DNA of 64,000 nucleotides from Komagataeibacter intermedius TF2 (GCF_000964425.1 NZ_BANF01000007.1:1-64000); one strand, 5' to 3'. Positions 19,353-31,382 are shown, counted from the stretch's first letter. Notes: a model not told the origin generated them from the letters alone. A program made the numbers and translations.

Positions 19353-20497
19353 GAGAACAGACACAATCCACGCTCCACGCGCCCCGTCGCGGTGGACGGC
19401 GTCCTCCCTCCCCCGGTGCGGCTGCGGCGAATGACCGCACCGTGACCCTGCAGTTTGAGGATAACGCGCTTCTGGCGCAGCTTGTGGGGGATCATGACCG
19501 TCATCTCCTCCATCTTGAACGTGGATTTGATGTCCGGCTGTCCTGCCGCGGCAACCGCATCGCCATTACGGGCGCGGCCCAGCGGGTGGGGCTGACGCAG
19601 GGCACGCTGACCGAACTCTACCGCCGCGCCCGCGCGGGACAGGTGGTGGATACCGCCGCCGTGGACACCGCCATCCGCATCGCCGCCCACGCCCTGTCGG
19701 CCCCATCCCCCGCGACAACGGACATGCCCGCCATGACAGATGCACGCACCCCCGTGGCCCCCGCCCGCCCGTCGCTTGCGGACCTGCCCACCATCATGAC
19801 CCGCCGCGGCCCCATCGCCCCGCGTTCCGTGGGCCAGGGGCAGTACATGGACATGCTGGCACGGCAGGAAATGGTGTTTGGCCTGGGGCCTGCGGGCACG
19901 GGCAAGACCTATCTGGCCGTGGCGCAGGCGGTGGCCATGCTGCAGGCGGGACAGGTGGACCGGATCGTCCTGTCGCGACCTGCGGTCGAGGCGGGCGAAC
20001 GACTGGGCTTCCTGCCTGGTGACCTGAAGGAAAAGATCGATCCCTACCTGCGCCCGCTTTATGATGCGCTGCATGACATGATGCCGGGCGACCAGATGAT
20101 CCGGCGCATGGGCACGGGGGAAATCGAGGTCGCGCCGCTGGCGTTCATGCGCGGGCGGACGCTGGCGCACTGTTTTGTCATTCTGGATGAGGCGCAGAAC
20201 ACCACCCCCGCCCAGATGAAGATGTTCCTGACCCGCATGGGGGAAGGCACGCGCATGGTCATTACTGGCGACCTGAGCCAGGTTGACCTGCCGCGTGGCG
20301 TGACATCCGGCCTGCGGGAAGCCGTCGAAACGCTGGACGGCCTGCCCGGGATCGGCATGATGCGATTTGAATCGCGTGACGTGGTGCGCCACCCGCTGGT
20401 GGCGCGTATAGTGGAGGCATACGATCAGCGCGCCGGGGCAGAGCACCGCCCCCGGCACGCGCGATCGCAGCAGGAGAACGATGAAACCTCGAAGTAG
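19349..20497 (+). CDS. phoH: PhoH family ATPase (YbeZ-like)
   Basis: The 382-residue product has an N-terminal KH-like region and a PhoH ATPase domain, with Walker A GPAGTGKT at 180-187 and Walker B VILDEAQN near 275. It is thought to act with YbeY in RNA maturation or turnover. I place the start at a TTG (19349-19351) overlapping the miaB TGA, because AGAGGAG lies at 19331-19337 just before it. A GTG at 19442 is the main alternative and would remove 31 proline/arginine-rich residues. It overlaps ybeY by 17 bases. Confidence 0.92.
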   Translation: MREQTQSTLHAPRRGGRRPPSPGAAAANDRTVTLQFEDNALLAQLVGDHDRHLLHLERGFDVRLSCRGNRIAITGAAQRVGLTQGTLTELYRRARAGQVVDTAAVDTAIRIAAHALSAPSPATTDMPAMTDARTPVAPARPSLADLPTIMTRRGPIAPRSVGQGQYMDMLARQEMVFGLGPAGTGKTYLAVAQAVAMLQAGQVDRIVLSRPAVEAGERLGFLPGDLKEKIDPYLRPLYDALHDMMPGDQMIRRMGTGEIEVAPLAFMRGRTLAHCFVILDEAQNTTPAQMKMFLTRMGEGTRMVITGDLSQVDLPRGVTSGLREAVETLDGLPGIGMMRFESRDVVRHPLVARIVEAYDQRAGAEHRPRHARSQQENDETSK

Positions 20498-21062
20498 CAC
20501 AGGCCCCGCCCATTCCGGCGGGGTCGCGGATGCAGCGGGACGGGCTGGCATGCCCGTCCTTCCGGCCGGACAGGACGGCCCCGACATAACCGTGGCGGAC
20601 CGGCGGTGGAACCGCGCCGTCCGGCATCCGGCGCGGCTGGTGGCGCGCGCGGCAGGTGCCGCGCTGCGGGCCACGGGCTGCCACGGACCGGTCACGGTCG
20701 TACTGGCCGATGACCGCACGGTGGCGCAGATGAACTGGCGTCATCGCGGGCGCAACAAGCCCACCAATGTCCTGACATTCGAATACGCCCCCGTCCATGC
20801 GGGTGGCGGCCTGTGGGGTGGTGACATCATCATCGCGTTCGAAACGGTGGTGCGCGAAGCCCGCGCGGCCGACCGGACGGTTGCCGCCCATCTGGCCCAC
20901 CTTGTCATTCACGGCGTCCTGCATCTGGCCGGGCATGACCATCACCACCCCGGCGAAGCGCGGGAGATGGAGATGCTCGAAGCCAGCACCCTCTCCACCC
21001 TTGGCATCGCCAACCCGTGGAAACAGGGCCGCATGGCCACCACCCGGGGGATACGGTCATGA
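20481..21062 (+). CDS. ybeY: Endoribonuclease YbeY, rRNA maturation factor
   Basis: The 193-residue product is a zinc-dependent RNase for 16S rRNA 3'-end maturation and 70S quality control. The metal triad is in HGVLHLAGHDH: H144, H148 and H154. The upstream RNKPTNVLTFEY segment is the family's substrate-groove strand. CAGGAGAACG directly before the ATG at 20481 is a good ribosome site. About 35 residues at the N-terminus are non-conserved. The stop codon overlaps the corC start (ATGA). Confidence 0.94.
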   Translation: MKPRSSTGPAHSGGVADAAGRAGMPVLPAGQDGPDITVADRRWNRAVRHPARLVARAAGAALRATGCHGPVTVVLADDRTVAQMNWRHRGRNKPTNVLTFEYAPVHAGGGLWGGDIIIAFETVVREARAADRTVAAHLAHLVIHGVLHLAGHDHHHPGEAREMEMLEASTLSTLGIANPWKQGRMATTRGIRS

Positions 21063-21973
21063 GCCGTAATGGCAGTGAGGCGGGCGGGGAACCTCCGTCC
21101 GGGTCGCGCGGCAAGGGATTCCTGTCGCTGTTCAGCCGCAAGCGCGGCGAACAGGGACTGCGCCATTCCATTGCCGCGCTGGTCAAGGAAGCCGATGACG
21201 CGGCGGGGGACGAGGCCGATCCCCGGTCATCCGAACTGGACCGGCAGGAACGCGCCCTGCTGGCCAATGTCCTGCGCCTGCGCGGGATCACGGCGGATGA
21301 CGTGATGATCCCGCGCGCCGATATCGTGGCCATGCCCGTCGATATCAGCCTGGACGAGGCACTGGCCATGATGCGCCGGGAAAACCATTCCCGCATGCCG
21401 GTCTATCGTGACCAGCTTGATGATATCGTGGGCATGATCCATGTGAAGGACCTGATCGCCTATGTCGGCACGTCCGAAGCCTTCCGCATGGAGCCGCTGC
21501 TGCGCCAGCCGCTTATGGTGGCCCCGCAGCTGCCGGTGCTGGACCTGCTGCTGCAGATGCGCCAGCGCCACGTCCACCTTGCGCTGGTGATTGATGAATA
21601 TGGCGGCATCGACGGGCTGGTCACCATCGAGGACCTGATCGAGACAATCGTGGGTGACATATCGGACGAACATGACGAACCGACGGTCAACATGATGCGC
21701 GACAGGCCCGACGGCACGCTGGATGTGGACGCCCGCACCCCTGTCGCCATGTTCGAGGAAAAGGTCGGCCCGATCCTGACGCGGGAGGAACGCGAGGCCG
21801 AGATCGAGACGGTGGGCGGCCTTGTCTTCCGTCTGGCCGGTCACGTGCCGACGCGTGGCGAGGTCGTCACCCACGAAAGCGGCATGGTTTTCCGTATCCT
21901 TGAGGCGGATGCCCGCCATATCCGCCGCGTGCGCGTGCGCCTGCCCCCGCACGAGGCGCCACCGGCCACCTGA
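21059..21973 (+). CDS. corC: CorC/HlyC family protein with CBS pair
   Basis: The 304-residue product lacks membrane segments and has a CBS pair at about 75-200 (DVMIPRADIVAMPVD, then VHLALVIDEYGGIDGLVTIEDLIETIVGDI). A CorC/HlyC C-terminal domain occupies about 215-300. Cytosolic proteins of this type are linked to magnesium/cobalt efflux with CorA or bind adenine nucleotides, and in alphaproteobacteria they travel with ybeY. The ATG at 21059 overlaps the ybeY TGA by the ATGA arrangement. The apolipoprotein N-acyltransferase gene that often follows is absent here; dsbA comes next. Confidence 0.9.
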   Translation: MSRNGSEAGGEPPSGSRGKGFLSLFSRKRGEQGLRHSIAALVKEADDAAGDEADPRSSELDRQERALLANVLRLRGITADDVMIPRADIVAMPVDISLDEALAMMRRENHSRMPVYRDQLDDIVGMIHVKDLIAYVGTSEAFRMEPLLRQPLMVAPQLPVLDLLLQMRQRHVHLALVIDEYGGIDGLVTIEDLIETIVGDISDEHDEPTVNMMRDRPDGTLDVDARTPVAMFEEKVGPILTREEREAEIETVGGLVFRLAGHVPTRGEVVTHESGMVFRILEADARHIRRVRVRLPPHEAPPAT

Positions 21974-22106
21974 CAGGCCGGCACGCCCGTGCCCGCGGGC
22001 GTGCCCTTGCCGCGTGGAATGGATTTACGCGCGCCCGTCGCCTCTTTACACTCGCCGCGCCGGGGATTTATCCCCCACACAGTTCCACACCGGAGAGTGA
22101 CCCGTG

Positions 22107-22730
22107 ATGCCCATCAAACGCCGCACCCTGCTTGCCCTTGCCCCCGCGCTGATCACCAGCGGCGGCCTGCTGTCCGGCAGGGCCGTGGCGCAGGCCGCCG
22201 ACCCTCGCCTGTCCATCCGCGCGGTGGGCAACCCGTCGGCCAAGGTGCATGTGGAGGAATGGTTCTCCCTGACGTGCACGCACTGCGCGCGCTTCGCCGC
22301 CGAGGTATTTCCCGAAATCCGCACCAGGCTGGTCGATACGGGACGCGTGTACTACATTTTCCGTGATTTCCCGCTGGACCAGGTGGCGCTGACCGCATCC
22401 ATGGTGGCGCGCGCCCTGCCACCCGAACGATATGAACCCTTCGTGCTGGCCCTGCTGTCCAGCCAGGACCGCTGGGCATTCGGCAAGGACGTGAACCCCG
22501 AAGAGCAGATCCAGAAAATGGCCGCGCTGGCCGGCATGTCCGCCGATACGTTCCAGCAGACCGTTCATGACGACAAGCTGCGCCACGCCATCATGGACGA
22601 GGAAGACCGCGCGCAGACGCAGTACAAGATCGACGGCACGCCGACCTTCCGCTTCAATGACAAGGAACAGGTGGCGCAGGAACTGAATTACGAGGAGTTC
22701 GCCAAAAAGGTCGAAGCGGCCGCACAGTGA
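22107..22730 (+). CDS. dsbA: DsbA-type periplasmic thiol:disulfide oxidoreductase
   Basis: The 207-residue product has a signal peptide ending near VAQAAD (about residue 31) and a thioredoxin fold with the active site CTHC at 57-60. The cis-proline segment is DGTPTFRFND. It should introduce disulfides into exported proteins. Starts at GTG 22104 and ATG 22107 are both compatible with GGAGAG at 22092-22097; I use the ATG. It precedes smc by 16 bases, an order seen in other alphaproteobacteria. No dsbB is nearby. Confidence 0.9.
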   Translation: MPIKRRTLLALAPALITSGGLLSGRAVAQAADPRLSIRAVGNPSAKVHVEEWFSLTCTHCARFAAEVFPEIRTRLVDTGRVYYIFRDFPLDQVALTASMVARALPPERYEPFVLALLSSQDRWAFGKDVNPEEQIQKMAALAGMSADTFQQTVHDDKLRHAIMDEEDRAQTQYKIDGTPTFRFNDKEQVAQELNYEEFAKKVEAAAQ

Positions 22731-22746
22731 TCGGGGCCATTCCGTT

Positions 22747-25700
22747 ATGACCGCCCGTTTCGTCCGGCTGCGCATTGCAGGATTCAAAAGCTTCGCCGAC
22801 CCGGTTTCCGTCGATATCCTGCCAGGACTTACGGGCATTGTCGGGCCGAATGGCTGTGGCAAGTCCAACGTGGTCGAGGCCCTGCGCTGGGTCATGGGGG
22901 AAACCAACGCCCGCTCGCTGCGCGGCGGGGAAATGGATGACCTGATCTTCGCCGGGACCACCGCGCGCGCAGCACGGAACATGGCCGAGGTCACCCTGAC
23001 GCTGGATGGCGCGGCCGACGTCGCGCCCCCGCCCTTTCAGGGGCAGGACGAACTGCAGGTCTGCAGGCGGGCCGAACGGGGCGCCGGCAGCGGCTACCGC
23101 ATCAATGGCCGCACCACGCGCGGGCGCGACGTGCAGACGCTGTTTGCCGATCTGGCGTCGGGTGCGCGGTCATCGGCCATGGTCAGCCAGGGCCGCGTCT
23201 CGGCGCTGGTCAACGCACGTCCCGAAGAACGCCGCACCATTCTGGAAGAAGCCGCGGGCATTACCGGCCTGCATGGCCGTCGGCACGAAGCCGAACTGAA
23301 GCTGCGCGCGACCGAAGCCAACCTTGCCCGCGCCGAAGACCTGCGCATCCAGCTTGAGGCCCGGCTGGGCGACCTGCAGGAACAGTCCGAACAGGCGGGC
23401 CTTTACCGGGAACTGTCGCAGGGGCTGCGGGAATCGGAAACCGCCCTGCTTGCCCTGCTGCATGCCCGCGCGCACAAGGCCGTGGCCGACAGCGAAACCG
23501 CGCTGCATGCCGCACGCCGCGACCTGAAAGCCGCCGAGGAAGTGACCGAAGGTGCGGTAATCGCGGATTACGAAGTCACCCGGACGCTGCCCGCGCTGCG
23601 TGAGGAACTGGATACGCGCCGCACCGAACTTGAACGGTTCAAGGTCCGCGCCGAAACCATTGCCGAAGAACTGGCCCGCGCCGAATCCGCGCTGGAAACA
23701 GCCCGCACGCGGCTTGCGGAATGCGAAACCGTGCATGCGGCGGCCCTTGCCCGGCGCGATGACGCCACCATCATGCGCGACCGGCTGGCGGCGGAACGCA
23801 CGCAGGTGGAAGAGCGCCTGTCCGCCCTGCCCGCATTGTGTGAAACGGCGCAGGCGGAACGCGCGGAACTGGCGCAGGCCATGACGGATATGGCCGCGCG
23901 CGTGGAACAGGCGACCACCACCCTGCGCGAAGCCCAGCTTCAGACCACGCAGGCGCGCGACGCGCTGGATGCCGCGACCACGGCGCATGAACGCCTTGTG
24001 GCCCAGCAGACGGAACTGGCCGCCGAAATCACGGACCTTGAATCCGCCATGCCGACCGAGGCGGCGATTGCCGAACATGACGCACGGATAGCCCGGGCCG
24101 AACAGGACGCGACCGCAGCGCTGGCCACGCGTGAAGCCGCAACCCACGCCCATTCTGAAGCCGTGCTGCAGGCTGGCCTTGCCCGCAATGCCGCCACCGA
24201 AAGCCGCCGCGTGCATGAACAGGCAACCCATGACGCCAATGCGGTGCGGGACCGGCTGGACACGCTGGAACGCAATATCGCCAGCGTGCGCACGCATGTG
24301 GAAAAAGCCCGTGCCAGCCTTGTGCCCGAAACCGAGCGCCAGCGCCTGACGCAGGTGGTGGGGGACGCGGAGGCCGCGCTCGCCGCCATCCGCGCCGAAC
24401 TGGATGGCGCGGAAGAAGCCCGCGCGCAGGCCACACAGGCGGACATACAGGCCAATGCCCGGCTGAAGGATGCCCGATCTGCCCGGCAGGGCGCGGAAGA
24501 AGCCCTGCGTGCCGCACGCGCGGCACGGCAGCGCGCACAGGATGAAGTGGACACGCTGGCCGCCAGCATGGAACGCCTGCGCGCGCAGGCCGTGCCGGAT
24601 GCGGACCTGCAGTCCCTTGTTACCCGGCGCGAAGCTGCCGAAGACGCGCTGGAAACGGCGCGCCAGCACATGGCCACGACCGAGGCGGCCGCCGTTGCCG
24701 CCACCCGCGACGACGAAGCCTGCGCCAGCCGCCTGTCGCAGGCACGCGCCACGCTATCGGGTCTTGAAGCGGAAGCCGACGGCCTTGCCCGTGCATTGCA
24801 GAGCGATAGCGATACGGAACACGCGCCGGATTCCGGGGTGACGCTGGCGGAAAGCCTGCATGTCCCGACCGGGCTGGAAACGGCGCTGGCCGTTGTGCTG
24901 TCGGACGGGCTGAATGCAACGCTGAAGGGCAAGGCCCCGCGTGAATGGCATGACCTGCCCGCGACCTCGCCCGCCCCCTTCCCCGCGGCTGGCATCCAGC
25001 CACTCTCCGCCCTGCTGGACGCGCCGCCCGCCCTGTTCCGCGCACTGGGTGCTGCCGGACTGCTGCCCGATGGCATGGATGGGGCCGGACTGCAGGCCGC
25101 CCTTGCACCGGGGCAGTGCCTTGTCACGCGCGATGGCGCACTGTGGCGGTGGGACGGCTATGCACAGGCCCCCAACCTGCCCGGACGCGCGGCACTGCGG
25201 CTGAAACAGCTTGGCCGCCTGCGCACGCTGCGCACCGAACTGGAACAGGCACGCACGGAAGTCCCGGCGCTGGAACAGGCCGCCACCGCCGCAGGCCAGA
25301 CCCGCCAGCAGGCGGCGCAGGCACTGGAGAGCGCCCGCACATCCCGCGCAGGTGCTGAAAACACGCTGGAAACCTGCCGCACGCAGGAAGCCGACCTGTC
25401 ACGGCGGCATGCAACTGTCGCCGCCCAGATCGATACGCTGGCCGTGCAGCAGGATACGGCGAACGCCGCGCTGAAGGAATCCGAAGCCGCCTGCGCCCGC
25501 GCCCAGACACAGGAAGCCAGCCTGCCGGATCTGGCACAGCTGGAACAGGCACAGCAGGCCGCCAGCGCGCAGGCCACGCAGGCACAGGCACATGAAAGCG
25601 GGCTGCGCACCGCCCGACAGCAGGCCGAATCCCGGGTGGAACAGGCCCGTCAGGCCCTGCAGGCCACCATGTCCAGCCATAGCGAGGCCGAAACCCGCCT

Positions 25701-27285
25701 GCAGGCGATGCAACCCGAACTGGCGCGGCTGGAAGCCGACCGTGACGCGCTGGCGACCGAACTGGCAACCCGTCGCGAACACCTTGCCGCCCTGCCCGCC
25801 CCCGACATTGCCGAAGGGACCGCGCAACGGGCCGCGAGTGCCGCCACCGACGCGGAGCAGGCCCTGCGGCAGGCCCGCGACGCGGTGGACACCACGACCG
25901 CGCAACTGGACCATGCACGCGCCACCCGCGCGGCCATGGACCAGAAAATGCGCGAAACCGGCGCACGGCTGGATGCCCGCCGTGCGCGGATGGCGGATCT
26001 GTCCCTTGCCATGCAGCAGGCGGATGAGGCGGTAAGCGCCGCACGGACGCGGCTGGCGGCCCTGCCGGACATTGCCGGACTGGACCACGCGCTGGCTGAA
26101 CTGCGCACGCACGATGAAGCCCTGCGCACGCAGGACCATGAACGCCGCGACATGCTGGCGCGCCTGCAGGCGGAAGACGCCAGCCTGCGCCAGCGTTTCG
26201 AGGCATCGGCGCAGGAAATGGCACAGTGGACCGCCCGTGTCGAAGCAGCAATGCTGGAAGCCGAAGCCGCCCTGGCCCGGCTGGGCAATGCGCAGGCCGA
26301 ATATGAACGCCTGGCGCCGGAACCCGTGGCCGTGCGCGCGCGGCGCGATGCCATTGCAACCGAACTGGAACAGTATGCGGCCAGCCACGACGTGGCGGCA
26401 ACCGCATTGCAGCAGGCACAGGACCGCCAGTCCGAACTGCAGGCAGGCCGTCGCACGGCAGAGGACGTCCTGACCGCCGCGCGTGAGGAACTGGTCCGCG
26501 CGGAAGGCAGGCGTGAACAGGCGCAGGTGATTCTGGCGCAGTTACAGGCGGAATCGCAGCCACCTGCCGGCGTGATCCCTGCGGACCTGAGCGTGAACGC
26601 CGAAACCAGCCTGCGCCGCAAGGTGGCCCGCCTGACGCGCCAGCGCGACGATCTGGGCCCCGTCAACCTGCGTGCCGAACTTGAGGCGCAGGATGCGTCC
26701 GGCAGGATCGACACCATCCTGCACGAACGCGACGAACTGCAATCCGCCATTGCCCGCCTGCGCGGCATGATCGGCCAGCTGAACCGTGAAGGGCGCGAAC
26801 GGCTGATGGCCGTGTTTTCCCAGATCGACCAGCATTTCCAGTCCCTGTTTTCGCGCATGTTCAATGGCGGACGGGCGCATCTGGGCATGGTGGGCAATGA
26901 CGATCCGCTGCAGGCCGGGCTGGAGATCTATGCCCAGCCACCGGGCAAGAAACTGGCGACGCTGTCCCTGCTGTCGGGCGGGGAACAGGCGCTGACGGCG
27001 CTGTCGCTGATTTTCGCGGTCTTCCGCTGCAACCCGGCCCCCGTCTGCGTGCTGGATGAGGTGGATGCACCGCTGGATGACGCCAATGTGGGGCGTTTCT
27101 GCGCCCTGCTGGGCGACATGGTTGCCGAAGCGGGCACGCGCTTCCTTGTCGTGACCCACCACCAGCTGACCATGGCGCATATGGACCGGCTGTATGGCGT
27201 TACAATGCAGGAACGCGGTGTCAGCCGCGTGCTGTCGGTCGATCTGGAACGCGCCTCTGAAATGGTGGACACACCCAACGCGTAA
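22747..27285 (+). CDS. smc: Chromosome segregation protein SMC (long-armed)
   Basis: An ABC-type ATPase that organises the chromosome with ScpA/ScpB. Walker A is GPNGCGKS at 33-40, the ABC signature LSGGEQ at 1409-1414, and Walker B LDEVDAP from 1436. A hinge lies at about 690-810 (from VTLAESLHVPTGLE to LVTRDGALWRWDGY). The coiled-coil arms on each side are about 520 residues, extremely rich in Ala, Glu, Arg and Gln. The total of 1512 residues is much longer than the usual 1150-1200. There are no frameshifts or stops. A terminator hairpin follows at 27361. Confidence 0.95.
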   Translation: MTARFVRLRIAGFKSFADPVSVDILPGLTGIVGPNGCGKSNVVEALRWVMGETNARSLRGGEMDDLIFAGTTARAARNMAEVTLTLDGAADVAPPPFQGQDELQVCRRAERGAGSGYRINGRTTRGRDVQTLFADLASGARSSAMVSQGRVSALVNARPEERRTILEEAAGITGLHGRRHEAELKLRATEANLARAEDLRIQLEARLGDLQEQSEQAGLYRELSQGLRESETALLALLHARAHKAVADSETALHAARRDLKAAEEVTEGAVIADYEVTRTLPALREELDTRRTELERFKVRAETIAEELARAESALETARTRLAECETVHAAALARRDDATIMRDRLAAERTQVEERLSALPALCETAQAERAELAQAMTDMAARVEQATTTLREAQLQTTQARDALDAATTAHERLVAQQTELAAEITDLESAMPTEAAIAEHDARIARAEQDATAALATREAATHAHSEAVLQAGLARNAATESRRVHEQATHDANAVRDRLDTLERNIASVRTHVEKARASLVPETERQRLTQVVGDAEAALAAIRAELDGAEEARAQATQADIQANARLKDARSARQGAEEALRAARAARQRAQDEVDTLAASMERLRAQAVPDADLQSLVTRREAAEDALETARQHMATTEAAAVAATRDDEACASRLSQARATLSGLEAEADGLARALQSDSDTEHAPDSGVTLAESLHVPTGLETALAVVLSDGLNATLKGKAPREWHDLPATSPAPFPAAGIQPLSALLDAPPALFRALGAAGLLPDGMDGAGLQAALAPGQCLVTRDGALWRWDGYAQAPNLPGRAALRLKQLGRLRTLRTELEQARTEVPALEQAATAAGQTRQQAAQALESARTSRAGAENTLETCRTQEADLSRRHATVAAQIDTLAVQQDTANAALKESEAACARAQTQEASLPDLAQLEQAQQAASAQATQAQAHESGLRTARQQAESRVEQARQALQATMSSHSEAETRLQAMQPELARLEADRDALATELATRREHLAALPAPDIAEGTAQRAASAATDAEQALRQARDAVDTTTAQLDHARATRAAMDQKMRETGARLDARRARMADLSLAMQQADEAVSAARTRLAALPDIAGLDHALAELRTHDEALRTQDHERRDMLARLQAEDASLRQRFEASAQEMAQWTARVEAAMLEAEAALARLGNAQAEYERLAPEPVAVRARRDAIATELEQYAASHDVAATALQQAQDRQSELQAGRRTAEDVLTAAREELVRAEGRREQAQVILAQLQAESQPPAGVIPADLSVNAETSLRRKVARLTRQRDDLGPVNLRAELEAQDASGRIDTILHERDELQSAIARLRGMIGQLNREGRERLMAVFSQIDQHFQSLFSRMFNGGRAHLGMVGNDDPLQAGLEIYAQPPGKKLATLSLLSGGEQALTALSLIFAVFRCNPAPVCVLDEVDAPLDDANVGRFCALLGDMVAEAGTRFLVVTHHQLTMAHMDRLYGVTMQERGVSRVLSVDLERASEMVDTPNA

Positions 27286-27352
27286 AATACTGTTACTAAA
27301 AGATAAAAGCTTTACCAAAAGCTTCCGACTTTTAATCCGGCATCCGGTCCGG

Positions 27353-27396
27353 AATAAAAAAGGCCTGTGGGAACCATTCTCCCGCAGGCCTCTTTA
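27353..27396. terminator. Bidirectional terminator between smc and aarC
   Basis: A 12-base arm AGGCCTGTGGGA (27361-27372) pairs with TCCCGCAGGCCT (27380-27391), with one G-T pair. Six A residues precede it and CTTTAT follows, so it can stop transcription from smc and, on the other strand, from aarC with a better U-tract. Confidence 0.82.
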
Positions 27397-27478
27397 TACA
27401 GTAAGACGTACCTGTGTGGGAAAGGGCGGTCACAATCCGCCACCTTCCCCGCAGGCATGCCGTTTCCATGCGGAATGA

Positions 27479-29511
<2,033 letters not shown>

Positions 29512-30312
29512 TTGAGACGCCGATTTCCCTCTCACAGGCCTGTCATGGCACGGGAAGGCACGCCCCCGCCGCCCCCGGCGAGGGAGCCACCACCATCCCC
29601 CGCCCTGCCGACGCATCCGCTGAGGGACCTGCTGGCCGGACGCCCCCTGCGCGTGGTGGGGGACGTGCATGGCGACCTGTATGCCTTCCGCCACGCAGCG
29701 GCGACCGACCGGTTTGTCATACAGCTGGGAGACCTGGTGGATTACGGTCCCGACAGCGCGGGGGCGTTCCGCCTGATGCAGCAGCTGATTGATGAACGGC
29801 GCGGGCTGTTCATACTGGGCAACCATGACCGCAAGCTGGCCCGCGCGCTGCAGGGCCGCAAGATGCGTCGCGACCCGCCATTGATGGAAACGCTGACCCA
29901 GTTCACGGCGGAAGAAAACAGCGACGTGTTCCAGCGCGCGCTGGCGGACCTGTCGCATGCGCCCGCGTGGATCGTGCTGGGGCAGTCGATATTCGTGCAT
30001 GGCGGTTTTCACGTGCGCATGCTGGGCGAACTGCCGCCGCCGGGGCTGGGAACCGTAACCCCGCTGCTGTCGCGCGCGCTGTTTGGCGAGACGACGGGCC
30101 GGATGCAGAAAGACGGCTATCCTGAACGCCGGCTGAACTGGGTCGATCACATCCCGGCGGGCTACACGGTCTATTGCGGGCATGACCGCCGGTCCACGGA
30201 CGGGCGGCCATGGGTCCGGCAGGGCAGGATGGGCGGACGGGCCATCTTTACCGATACCGGCGCGGGCAAAGGTGGCCATCTGGCATGGATCGACCTGCCG
30301 CCCATCGTGTAA
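29512..30312 (+). CDS. PPP-family metallophosphoesterase (serine/threonine phosphatase-like)
   Basis: The 266-residue product carries the calcineurin-like motifs in order: GDVHGD at 50-55, GDLVDYGPDS at 73-82, GNHD at 103-106 and VHGGFH near 163, with a further histidine in CGHDRR near the C-terminus. It may dephosphorylate proteins or small molecules; the substrate is unknown. The start is a TTG at 29512 with AGGAGAGG 8 bases upstream; an ATG at 29545 would shorten it by 11 residues. About 25 proline-rich residues precede the catalytic domain. It heads a + strand series with chorismate mutase, sixA and gltA. Confidence 0.85.
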   Translation: MRRRFPSHRPVMAREGTPPPPPAREPPPSPALPTHPLRDLLAGRPLRVVGDVHGDLYAFRHAAATDRFVIQLGDLVDYGPDSAGAFRLMQQLIDERRGLFILGNHDRKLARALQGRKMRRDPPLMETLTQFTAEENSDVFQRALADLSHAPAWIVLGQSIFVHGGFHVRMLGELPPPGLGTVTPLLSRALFGETTGRMQKDGYPERRLNWVDHIPAGYTVYCGHDRRSTDGRPWVRQGRMGGRAIFTDTGAGKGGHLAWIDLPPIV

Positions 30313-30362
30313 GAACCCGGCAGACCACAAGAATTCCCATACCTTCAGGAGAGCCTTCCCCC

Positions 30363-30680
30363 ATGAACACCACCCAGGCCACGCAGGACGCCGCGCAGTC
30401 CAAGCTGGAGGAACTGCGCCGCAGCATCGACAATATCGATGCGGCCCTGATCTATATGCTGGCCGAGCGTTTCCGCCATACGCAGGCGGTGGGAAAGCTG
30501 AAGGCGACCAACCACATGCCCCCCGCAGATCCCGCGCGGGAATCCCGTCAGGTCGCGCGCCTGCGCCAGCTGGCCCAGTCAGCGCAGCTGGATCCGGATT
30601 TTGCCGAAAAATTCCTTGCCTTCATCATCCGCGAGGTCATCCGCCATCACGAAGCCATTGCCGCCAGCGAAGGGCGATAG
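30363..30680 (+). CDS. Chorismate mutase, AroQ class (monofunctional)
   Basis: The small (105-residue) all-helical product resembles the chorismate mutase domain of E. coli PheA. The expected catalytic residues are visible: the arginine of LEELRRSIDNID (about 19-20), the arginine of LAERFRHTQ (about 36-38), K45 in VGKLKA and the arginine of ESRQVARL. It converts chorismate to prephenate for Phe and Tyr synthesis. It has no signal peptide and no fused dehydratase or dehydrogenase. The ATG at 30363 follows AGGAGAG at 30348. sixA follows after 6 bases. Confidence 0.88.
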   Translation: MNTTQATQDAAQSKLEELRRSIDNIDAALIYMLAERFRHTQAVGKLKATNHMPPADPARESRQVARLRQLAQSAQLDPDFAEKFLAFIIREVIRHHEAIAASEGR

Positions 30681-30686
30681 TTCCCC

Positions 30687-31238
30687 ATGGCCGACATGCC
30701 CGCAGGCAGCCCGCCAGTCGCCCGGCGGATGGTGCTGATGCGCCACGCGCAGGCCGCCCCTGCCCCATTTGGCGAAATGGGCATGCAGGCGGACCTGACC
30801 CGTCCCCTGACGCCACACGGCCGCCAGAGCGCCGCCCGTCAGGGCGCGGTGCTGCGGGCGCGGCATTTCGCGCCCGACCTGATCATGGTCAGTCCGGCAA
30901 TGCGCACGTGCCAGACGCTGGAGGCGATCGGATCATTTTATGGCGATCGGCAACCCGATATCCGATATGTGAACGCGCTGTATGACGCAGCCCCGCAAAC
31001 CATTCGCGACCTGCTGTATGAGGTGCCGGATAAAGTAAACAATATCATGATATTAGCCCACAATCCCGGTCTGCAGGCACTGGTTGCGCACTGGGCTGCG
31101 CGTCATTGTCCGCCCGATGCGGAAAATGCGCTGCATCAGGGCTTCCCACCGGCCGCAATGGCCTGCTTTACCGCCACGAAAGCCTGGAATCAGGCAGAAG
31201 ACGGGGATATCCGCCTGCAGGACCTGTCTTGCCAATAA
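30687..31238 (+). CDS. sixA: SixA-type histidine phosphatase (AarB-like)
   Basis: The 183-residue product is a phosphoglycerate-mutase-fold phosphatase. The catalytic motif is LMRHAQA with R19 and H20, and the second histidine is in LAHNPGLQALV. E. coli SixA removes phosphate from histidine of phosphotransfer proteins. A gene of this type next to citrate synthase in A. aceti has been called aarB (from memory), with unknown contribution to acetate resistance. It begins 6 bases after chorismate mutase, and gltA follows after 219 bases that include a dyad. Confidence 0.87.
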   Translation: MADMPAGSPPVARRMVLMRHAQAAPAPFGEMGMQADLTRPLTPHGRQSAARQGAVLRARHFAPDLIMVSPAMRTCQTLEAIGSFYGDRQPDIRYVNALYDAAPQTIRDLLYEVPDKVNNIMILAHNPGLQALVAHWAARHCPPDAENALHQGFPPAAMACFTATKAWNQAEDGDIRLQDLSCQ

Positions 31239-31364
31239 TGTCATTGCCTCAGGCGGGGGGGACGGATTGCCACGACGGGGTTTTCGTTCCTATCGTCAGT
31301 GCCAAGGCCCGCTGAGCGCCGCCCCTGCGGCGCACGGGCATATAAATTTGGGCAGACATACCAA

Positions 31365-31382
31365 CTGTCGCACGAACGACAG
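31365..31382. promoter_or_regulatory. 18-bp dyad upstream of citrate synthase, putative operator
   Basis: The perfect inverted repeat CTGTCG-N6-CGACAG lies 75 bases before the gltA start codon in a 219-base gap. Its size and symmetry fit a dimeric regulator site, but I cannot assign a regulator. It could also be a short RNA hairpin; no T-tract follows. Confidence 0.35.

Noticed and set aside
23170-24669. Long minus-strand frames opposite smc
   Set aside because: Shadow frames from alanine/glutamate-rich coiled-coil codons; no recognisable motifs.
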